Of a stretch of DNA of 10,534 nucleotides, positions 1-5,309 are shown piece after piece. The notes under the pieces were generated by a model, which saw only the letters and a list, made by a program, of their open reading frames with translations, was not told the origin of the DNA and did no database searches. The DNA comes from Rickettsia typhi (lineage in GTDB: Bacteria; Pseudomonadota; Gammaproteobacteria; Burkholderiales; Burkholderiaceae_C). Both the position numbers and the translations under genes were made by a program. The stretch covers positions 1-10,534 of the forward strand of contig CALPPP020000027.1 of assembly GCA_943325485.2 (NCBI GenBank). The letters run 5' to 3'. Position 1 is the first letter of the stretch. Each line of letters starts with the position of its first letter.

Positions 1-162
1 CAAGGCGGTCAAATGTTGGCAGCCGTTGCCTTGTTGAAAAAGAAACCCAAACCCAGCGACGAAGACATTGATGCGGCCATGACCAATATCTGTCGCTGCG
101 GCACTTACGCACGCATGCGTACCGCCATTCATGCCGCAGCACGTCAGGCAGGTCAATCATGA
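1..162 (+). CDS. [2Fe-2S] subunit of a molybdenum hydroxylase (IorA-like), 3' end only
   Basis: The reading frame is open from the first base and stops with TGA at 160-162, giving the last 53 residues of a longer protein. It begins [12 protein letters not shown], which resembles the segment just after the CxxC pair of the C-terminal [2Fe-2S] domain in xanthine-dehydrogenase-family small subunits, and continues with [15 protein letters not shown], the second cysteine pair (CxC) of that cluster. The family's N-terminal plant-type ferredoxin domain would lie upstream of the window. Such subunits pass electrons from the molybdenum centre to an external acceptor. The stop overlaps the start of the next gene (ATGA, 159-162), as expected for the small and large subunits of one enzyme. 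No signal peptide can be judged; in related periplasmic enzymes the small subunit is exported bound to the Tat-tagged large one. The family is secure; the substrate is unknown. Confidence 0.88.
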   Translation, partial: QGGQMLAAVALLKKKPKPSDEDIDAAMTNICRCGTYARMRTAIHAAARQAGQS

Positions 163-2312
163 ACGCTAACCTTAACCGTCGAGGCTTTTTGCAGGTCAGG
201 GCCAGCGCCACTGCAGCGCTCAGCTTGGGTTTTGTACTGCCGTCTGAGGCCCAGGCCAGCAAGGCCCAAGAGGTCAATGCATGGATTGACATTCACGCTG
301 ATGAATCCATCGTGATCCGCTATGCGCGAACCGAAATGGGCCAAGGCAGCCGTACCTCTGCCCCCATGCTGATTGCCGAAGAGTTGGAAGTCGATTGGAA
401 AAAAGTGCGCATTGAAGATGTGCAAGCGCATGACAACTTGAAGCGCAAACGCGCCTACGGCGACATGGCGAGTGTGGGCAGTCGCACCATTCGCAACTCG
501 CAAGAATATTTACGCAAAGCTGGTGCTTCTGCTCGCATGATGTTGGTGCAAGCTGCGGCCCAACGTTGGGGCGTCCCTGAGAGCGAATGCCAAGCCGTGC
601 TGGGCAAAGTGGTTCATACGCCCAGCAAAAAGACCCTGAGCTACGGTCAGCTGGCAGCGGATGCTGCGAAATTGACACCCCCCAAAGACGTGGCGCTGAA
701 AGACCCCGCCACTTGGACCATTGCCGGCAAACCCCTCCCCCGTGTGGACATGCACGACATCGTGACCGGCAAGATTCGCTTTGGTGTCGATACCCAATTG
801 CCCGGTATGTTGCACGCGGCCATTGCACAGTCGCCTGTATTTGGCGGCAAAGTGCTCAGCTTGGACAGCAGCAAAGTGGACAACCGCCGTGGCATCGTCA
901 AAGTGCTGAACATGGGCGAGTTTGTGGCGGTGGTGGCAGACAACTGGTGGCGAGCCAAAGAAGCACTGCGCGATGTGTCCATCGACTGGGACAGCGGCAA
1001 ATATGCACAGGTCAACAGCGCGGGTCTTATGAAGTTGTACCGCGAAGGTTTGAGCCAAAGCGATGCAGCGGTAGCCCGCCAAGACGGAAATACCTTGGCA
1101 ACGCTGGACAAAGCCAGCAAAGTCATCGAAGCCGAGTACTACACGCCTTACCTAGCCCATGCCACTTTGGAGCCCATGGTTTGTACAGCTTGGCTGCAAG
1201 ACGATCAATTGCAAATTTGGGTGTCTACCCAAAACCCCGAATCCAGCCTGACAGCAGCGGCCAGCACCGCGGATGTTCCCCAAGAAAATGTCAAAGTGTT
1301 CGCCATGCAAATGGGCGGTGGTTTGGGGCGCAAGAGTCCGCAAGACTTCACACGCCAAGCGGTTGCCATTGCCAAGGCCATGCCAGGCAAACCGATCAAG
1401 CTAATGTGGAGCCGCGAAGAAGACACCCAGCACGACCTCTATCGCCCAGCCAGTTTGGTCAAAGTTCGCGCCAGTGTTCAAGCCGATGGCAAGCCCGAGG
1501 CCTTGCACATACGCGTGAGCGCACCTTCTATTTTTTCGCAATTGCTGCGCATGCCTTTGCAAAACGGCGTAGACCCCCAAGCGGTGGCCTCTTTCAACGA
1601 TCACCCCTACAGCATCCCCCATTGTTTGGTGGACTTTGCTCAGCGCAGTGCCCATGTGCCTGTGGGGTTTTGGCGTACCGTGGGTCACTCACAAAACCCG
1701 TTTGTGCGTGAGTGCTTCATCGACGAGTTGGCGCATGCTGCGGGCGTTGACCCCTTGGCCTATCGTCTCTCTCTATTGCCCAACAATGAAAAGGCCAACC
1801 GAGACCGTGGCATCTTGCAAGCCGTGGCCAAAGCAGCCGATTGGGACAAGCCTTTGCCTGCGGGCATCTTTCGCGGCATTGGGCAAACTGATGGCTATGG
1901 CAGTCACACAGCCTGTGTTTGCGAGGTCTCGGTTAACACCAAAGGCGAGGTACGCATTCACCGCATCGTGATCGGCATTGACCCGGGTTATGCGGTCAAC
2001 CCCGACAACATCCAAGCGCAGTTGCAAGGCAGCGTGGTACATGGTTTGACAGCCATTTTTTGGGGCGAGATGACGGTCAAAGATGGACGCATTGAGCAAT
2101 CCAATTTCCACGATTACCGCATGATGCGCATGAATGAAATGCCCAAAGTGCAAACCGTTATTGCCCCGACGGGCGGCTTTTGGGGCGGCGTGGGTGAACC
2201 TGCACAAGCGCCATTGGCACCTGCGCTGGGCAATGCTTTGTTTGCGGCCACCGGCAAGCGCATACGCTCGCTCCCTTTGAAAAACCATGGTTTGAGTTTG
2301 GTCAAAGCATGA
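159..2312 (+). CDS. Molybdopterin-binding large subunit, xanthine dehydrogenase / isoquinoline 1-oxidoreductase (IorB) family, Tat-exported
   Basis: This 717-residue protein is close to the usual size of IorB-type large subunits. It opens with a Tat signal (NRRGFLQ, Arg7-Arg8, then a hydrophobic stretch and AQA near residue 33), so it should be folded in the cytoplasm and act in the periplasm. Family motifs follow in order: [17 protein letters not shown] (60-76), an aldehyde-oxidase a/b hammerhead-like region after about 190, AHATLEPM (333-340), GGGLGRK (386-392, where the family usually has GGGFGRR), [15 protein letters not shown] (501-515), [15 protein letters not shown] (648-662) and GGVGEP (676-681). 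Glu680 fits the catalytic glutamate that activates water at the Mo centre. The reaction would be hydroxylation of a heterocycle or aldehyde, or another oxidation; the substrate cannot be read from sequence. The ATG at 159 overlaps the upstream stop, and its own stop overlaps soxX by 4 bp, so it is embedded in the sox operon. Confidence 0.92.
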   Translation: MNANLNRRGFLQVRASATAALSLGFVLPSEAQASKAQEVNAWIDIHADESIVIRYARTEMGQGSRTSAPMLIAEELEVDWKKVRIEDVQAHDNLKRKRAYGDMASVGSRTIRNSQEYLRKAGASARMMLVQAAAQRWGVPESECQAVLGKVVHTPSKKTLSYGQLAADAAKLTPPKDVALKDPATWTIAGKPLPRVDMHDIVTGKIRFGVDTQLPGMLHAAIAQSPVFGGKVLSLDSSKVDNRRGIVKVLNMGEFVAVVADNWWRAKEALRDVSIDWDSGKYAQVNSAGLMKLYREGLSQSDAAVARQDGNTLATLDKASKVIEAEYYTPYLAHATLEPMVCTAWLQDDQLQIWVSTQNPESSLTAAASTADVPQENVKVFAMQMGGGLGRKSPQDFTRQAVAIAKAMPGKPIKLMWSREEDTQHDLYRPASLVKVRASVQADGKPEALHIRVSAPSIFSQLLRMPLQNGVDPQAVASFNDHPYSIPHCLVDFAQRSAHVPVGFWRTVGHSQNPFVRECFIDELAHAAGVDPLAYRLSLLPNNEKANRDRGILQAVAKAADWDKPLPAGIFRGIGQTDGYGSHTACVCEVSVNTKGEVRIHRIVIGIDPGYAVNPDNIQAQLQGSVVHGLTAIFWGEMTVKDGRIEQSNFHDYRMMRMNEMPKVQTVIAPTGGFWGGVGEPAQAPLAPALGNALFAATGKRIRSLPLKNHGLSLVKA

Positions 2313-2713
2313 TGCGTGGGTTGTTACTTGGTGTTTTGCTGCTGTGCCCCTCTGTGTGGGCAGCAGACACCATGCCCGCCACGCCATCGGCTGCCAGTGC
2401 AGATGCCACGCGTGGACGCAAACTGCTTTTGGCCCGCCAAGACACGGGTTGCGTTTTATGTCATCAACTGCCGGGTTTCAAGGATGGCGGCGAAATGGGC
2501 CCCTCATTGATAGGTGTGGGTGAGCGACTCAGCAGCGAGCAAATTCGCCAACGCATTGCCGATCCCCGAGTGCTAAACCCCCAAACCTTTATGCCGGCTT
2601 ACTTCAGCACGGCCGGGCTTCATAATGTCGCCAAGGCCTTGCAAGGAAAAACCGTGCTCACCGAACAAGGCTTGGAAGACATCATTGCCTATTTACTGAA
2701 GAACCCTTCATGA
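2309..2713 (+). CDS. soxX: SoxX, monoheme c-type cytochrome of the SoxAX complex
   Basis: This is a 134-residue secreted cytochrome c. A signal peptide covers roughly residues 1-19 (hydrophobic LLLGVLLL, ending VWA-AD). A single heme-binding motif CVLCH lies at 48-52, and a plausible axial Met95 lies in the NPQTFMPAYF segment, which is typical of SoxX. In the Sox pathway, SoxX with SoxA oxidatively attaches thiosulfate to the carrier cysteine of SoxY in the periplasm, and SoxX passes electrons on to small cytochromes. The ATG at 2309 overlaps the stop of the Mo hydroxylase gene (ATGA) and a second ATG follows immediately at 2312, so the start is uncertain by one codon. The stop again overlaps soxY by 4 bp. 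The coupling suggests SoxX could also accept electrons from the Mo hydroxylase; that is inference. Confidence 0.92.
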   Translation: MMRGLLLGVLLLCPSVWAADTMPATPSAASADATRGRKLLLARQDTGCVLCHQLPGFKDGGEMGPSLIGVGERLSSEQIRQRIADPRVLNPQTFMPAYFSTAGLHNVAKALQGKTVLTEQGLEDIIAYLLKNPS

Positions 2714-3222
2714 GGTCTCGCTTGTTATCTCGTCGCCAGTCGATATTGAAACTGTGTCAAGCCACGCTCGCCACCAGCCTGGGCGGCTTGTGGCTGGGTT
2801 CTGCCAAAGCGCAAGTCGACAAACTCACCATCACCGGTTTGGCAGAAGCCAGGTTGCGCACTTTTGAGGAAATGGTCAGGCCCTATGTGCAAAACCAAGA
2901 GCTCAAAAAAGAGCGAGTGACCTTGTCATTACCCATGTTGGCGGACAACGGCCACATGGTGCCCTTGAGTCTCAAGATTGACAGTCCCATGACCGAGGCC
3001 TCGCACATCACCCATGTGTACCTGATATCTCAACGCAACCCTGTTCCTTTGATGGCCAAGTTTGTCATGGGGCCATGGAGCGGCCGTGCTGATTTGAGTA
3101 CGCGGGTGCGTTTATCGGGTAACCAAAACGTGATTGCGCTGGCCAGGTTATCCGATGGCAACTTTATTTATGACGTGCAAGAGGTGGTGGTCACGGAAGC
3201 AGCTTGCGTGGACAACGGCTGA
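2710..3222 (+). CDS. soxY: SoxY, sulfur-carrier subunit with an atypical C-terminus
   Basis: This 170-residue protein matches SoxY in layout: a Tat-type leader (LSRRQSILK, Arg8-Arg9, cleavage probably near SAKAQ at 31-35), then an immunoglobulin-like core with VPLSLKIDSPMTEASHITHVYL (positions 84-105; typical VPL...SPMTEADH), the NP and GPWSGRADLSTRVRL segments, and LSDGNFIYD. SoxY carries sulfur intermediates on a cysteine at the end of a flexible C-terminal arm, classically GGCGG. Here the protein ends VVVTEAACVDNG: a single cysteine (Cys166, codon 3205-3207) is kept, but the flanking glycines are not, and four residues follow it instead of two. No GGCGG ending is readable in another frame nearby, so a recent frameshift is unlikely. 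The start overlaps the soxX stop (ATGA); the stop shares one base with the soxZ ATG. SoxY forms a heterodimer with SoxZ. Confidence 0.9.
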   Translation: MRSRLLSRRQSILKLCQATLATSLGGLWLGSAKAQVDKLTITGLAEARLRTFEEMVRPYVQNQELKKERVTLSLPMLADNGHMVPLSLKIDSPMTEASHITHVYLISQRNPVPLMAKFVMGPWSGRADLSTRVRLSGNQNVIALARLSDGNFIYDVQEVVVTEAACVDNG

Positions 3223-3572
3223 TGAGTTCTGCTCGCTTACAAATCCCTCCCCGCATCGCTCAAGGCGATGTCTTCAAAGTGCGTCTGTTGGTCAACCATC
3301 CCATGGACAGTGGTTTTTTATGCGACATCGATGGTGTGATCATTCAACGCAATGTCATTCGCCACCTGCTGTGCACCTTGAATGGCCGCGAAGTGTTCAG
3401 GGTCGAACCCACCACAGGTGTTGCGGCCAACCCTTTGTTTGAGTTCTATTTGCGAGCAACCGAGTCGGGTGAGATGCTGTTTCGTTGGGTGGACGACAAG
3501 GCTTACATTGGGGAGTTGCGCCACAGCTTGGTGGTCGAATCTGCCAACGTTTCCAAGCCTGCCAGCAACTGA
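3222..3572 (+). CDS. soxZ: SoxZ, partner of the SoxYZ sulfur carrier
   Basis: This is a 116-residue protein without a signal peptide, which fits SoxZ: it is normally exported bound to the Tat-tagged SoxY. Characteristic segments are FKVRLLVNHPMDSGF (residues 18-32, the HPM[DE][ST]G signature), NVIRHLLCTLNGREVF, ANPLFEFYLRATESG and FRWVDDKAY. SoxZ stabilises SoxY and helps present its cysteine arm to SoxAX and the other Sox enzymes. The ATG at 3222 shares a base with the soxY stop (TGATG), a classic coupled start. A TTG at 3204 would add six residues inside the soxY coding region but has no support. The C-terminal tail (SANVSKPASN) is a little longer than in compact family members. soxA follows after 8 bp. 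Confidence 0.92.
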   Translation: MSSARLQIPPRIAQGDVFKVRLLVNHPMDSGFLCDIDGVIIQRNVIRHLLCTLNGREVFRVEPTTGVAANPLFEFYLRATESGEMLFRWVDDKAYIGELRHSLVVESANVSKPASN

Positions 3573-3580
3573 TCCCCCCT

Positions 3581-4375
3581 ATGCGTTTTGCTGTTTGCAA
3601 GTCTTTTCTTTGCTTGGTGTGGGCTGTTTCAGGTCTTGCCTTCACTTCCCATGCACAGCAACGCATCATCCCTTTGGATAAGCTGCAGTCTGGCTTGCAT
3701 TTCTCAGGCGCAGAAGTGCAATCTTTGCAAACCGATGAGTTTGCCAACCCCGGCAATATCGCTTTAGACATTGGCATCAAACAATGGAGCAAGCCTGAAG
3801 GCAACAGCAACAAAAGCTGTCAGTCCTGCCATGGCGATCTGGCCAAAATGAAGGGCGTGTCCATCCGCTATCCCGCCATCGACAAAGCCAGTAAAAAACT
3901 GTTCAACCTAGAAGACCGTATTCGCAACTGTCGTGTGAAAAACCAAAAAGCCGCTGAGTGGGCCTTTGAGTCAGATGAATTGGTGGCCATGACGCTGGCC
4001 ATCACCAACACCTCTCGCGGCCTGCCTTTGCAAGCGCAGATTGACGGCGCAGCCAAAAGCCATTTCGAAAATGGTCAACGCATTTTCATGACGCGCCAAG
4101 GACAAATGAATCTGGCCTGCACAAATTGTCACGACCAGCACTATGGTCAAAAACTTTTTACCGATCCCTTAAGCCAAGGCCAAGCCAATGCCTATCCGCT
4201 TTACCGCATCGACTGGCAACGTGTTGCCTCGCTTGAGCGGCGATTGCGTTTTTGCTACACCGGCGTGAAAGCAGAAATTCCGCCATGGGGCCACAGTGAT
4301 ATGCGAGACATCAGCCTCTACCTGATGTGGCGCGGACAAGGCTTGCTTGTCGAAGCACCTGCTGTACGCAAATAA
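3581..4375 (+). CDS. soxA: SoxA, diheme c-type cytochrome of the SoxAX complex
   Basis: This 264-residue protein has a signal peptide (hydrophobic core at about 9-21, cleavage near SHA-QQ at 25). It contains two heme motifs, CQSCH (80-84) and CTNCH (180-184), which makes it a diheme SoxA rather than the monoheme type. Cys117 (RIRNCRVKNQ) and Cys225 (RLRFCYTGVKAEIP) sit where SoxA proteins have the cysteines used as heme ligands or for structural bonding; the second corresponds to the active-site Cys that becomes a persulfide ligand. With SoxX it forms the enzyme that conjugates thiosulfate or related sulfur to SoxY. The ATG at 3581 is chosen because it immediately precedes the signal peptide; an in-frame extension back to 3485 would overlap soxZ and destroy the leader. 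There is no clear Shine-Dalgarno (the upstream bases are ATCCCCCCT), so expression may rely on coupling to soxZ. It is the last gene of the operon here; no soxB or soxCD follows. Confidence 0.93.
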   Translation: MRFAVCKSFLCLVWAVSGLAFTSHAQQRIIPLDKLQSGLHFSGAEVQSLQTDEFANPGNIALDIGIKQWSKPEGNSNKSCQSCHGDLAKMKGVSIRYPAIDKASKKLFNLEDRIRNCRVKNQKAAEWAFESDELVAMTLAITNTSRGLPLQAQIDGAAKSHFENGQRIFMTRQGQMNLACTNCHDQHYGQKLFTDPLSQGQANAYPLYRIDWQRVASLERRLRFCYTGVKAEIPPWGHSDMRDISLYLMWRGQGLLVEAPAVRK

Positions 4376-4382
4376 GTCCAGC

Positions 4383-5222
4383 TTAAAACGTCGCCAAGAC
4401 CTTGGCCCATAAAGCGGGGGTCACCTCTGGCATAACGCCAAACCAAGAAGCAAACGCAGGTCTGGCTTGGTGCAACAACATGCCCAAACCATTCACCGTG
4501 GGGTTGCCTCTGGCTGCAGCACGCAGCAACAAATCGGTTTGCAAGGGGGTGTAGACAATGTCGGACACCAAGGCGTGAACGGGTAAATCATCGAGGTGCA
4601 AATCCAATGCGGGCTGACCCTGCATACCTTGGGTGGTGGTATTGACCAACAATGCCGCACCCGCAAGCGCAGCATGGCGCTCAGACCACGCCAAAGCTTT
4701 GACAGGTGCGCCAAATTCTTGCGCCATGGCTTGGGCTTTGTCAGGGCTGCGGTTGAGTAAGCGAATGTCTTTGGCACCTGCATCTGCCAAAGCCCAAACA
4801 ACCGCTCGCGCCGCACCACCTGCACCTAGCACCACGGCAGGGCCAGCACTGGCTTGCCAACTGGGGTGTGCTTCACGCAAACTTTGGATAAACCCAAATG
4901 CATCGGTATTGGCGCCATGCAAACTGCCATCAGCACGCACGGTCAAGGTATTGACGGCCCCAATACGCTGGGCCATGGGTTCTACCGCATCGATCCAAGG
5001 CAAGGCCTCGATCTTGTGTGGCAAGGTGAGGTTGCAGCCTGCAAAACCCAAAGCTTTCAGGCCGGTCAAGGCCTCAGGCAATTGCAGCGGGTTGACTGCC
5101 AGCGGCACATAGGCGCCATGCAGCCCATGCTCGGCTAGCCAGTGCGAGTGAATCAGTGGTGAGCGAGAGTGGGAGATGGGCCAGCCCATCACCCCCGCCA
5201 AAATAAACGAATGCGTTGCCAT
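4383..5222 (-). CDS. aroE: Shikimate dehydrogenase (NADP+)
   Basis: This 279-residue protein reduces 3-dehydroshikimate to shikimate with NADPH in the cytoplasmic pathway to aromatic amino acids. All family motifs are present: GWPISHSRSP (13-22, shikimate-binding serines), NLTLPHK with catalytic Lys70, GAVNTL (88-93), ANTDAFG with catalytic Asp107, the nucleotide-binding loop GAGGAARA (133-140), NRS (157-159), NTTTQGM (194-200), DIVYTPLQTDLL (221-232) and NGLGMLLHQA (244-253). The start at 5222 (MATHSFILAG) gives the normal family length; the frame extends back to 5282 but would add 20 unrelated residues. It is convergent with soxA, with only 7 bp between the stops, and divergent from the dioxygenase-rhodanese gene. 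Function has no evident tie to the sulfur genes, so it is probably a housekeeping neighbour. Confidence 0.95.
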   Translation of the reverse strand: MATHSFILAGVMGWPISHSRSPLIHSHWLAEHGLHGAYVPLAVNPLQLPEALTGLKALGFAGCNLTLPHKIEALPWIDAVEPMAQRIGAVNTLTVRADGSLHGANTDAFGFIQSLREAHPSWQASAGPAVVLGAGGAARAVVWALADAGAKDIRLLNRSPDKAQAMAQEFGAPVKALAWSERHAALAGAALLVNTTTQGMQGQPALDLHLDDLPVHALVSDIVYTPLQTDLLLRAAARGNPTVNGLGMLLHQARPAFASWFGVMPEVTPALWAKVLATF

Positions 5223-5309
5223 AAGAGCCTTAGCATATCGCGAGTTGGAAGCTGAGAAACCTGCCCCCCGCATGTGAAACAATCAGAGCAGTCCGTCAAC
5301 TGTCCCGAG
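5223..5309. promoter_or_regulatory. Divergent intergenic region between aroE and the dioxygenase-rhodanese operon
   Basis: This 87-bp gap is the longest non-coding stretch in the window and must hold the promoters for both outward-facing units. On the - strand, TTGACG (5294-5299) is separated by 17 bp from CACATG (5271-5276): a good -35 but a poor -10, so only a weak candidate for aroE. I see no convincing promoter on the + strand, no clear inverted repeat and no strong Shine-Dalgarno for either gene. An ATG at 5274, in frame with the downstream gene, lies within it. The assignment rests mainly on gene orientation. Confidence 0.4.

Noticed and set aside
274..828. 184-residue open frame on the - strand within the Mo subunit gene.
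   Set aside because: It lies wholly inside a gene with clear family motifs, and its own translation is rich in Cys, Arg and His with no recognisable domain; it is a shadow frame.
587..1711. 374-residue + strand frame inside the Mo subunit gene.
   Set aside because: Low-complexity, Arg/Gln/Ser-rich translation with no domain; an out-of-frame shadow of the real gene.
3204..3221. TTG start that would lengthen SoxZ by six residues.
   Set aside because: It lies inside soxY, has no ribosome site, and the ATG at 3222 forms a standard coupled TGATG junction.
3187..3240. Possible frameshift that hides a normal GGCGG end of SoxY.
   Set aside because: Neither alternative frame gives a glycine-cysteine-glycine ending, and the soxZ start is exactly coupled to the observed stop.
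3485..3580. Upstream extension of soxA.
   Set aside because: It would overlap soxZ and bury the signal peptide; the ATG at 3581 precedes a normal leader.
5274..5309. Upstream ATG for the dioxygenase-rhodanese fusion, adding 12 residues.
   Set aside because: The extra residues do not resemble the family N-terminus and no ribosome site precedes it; not excluded, only less likely.
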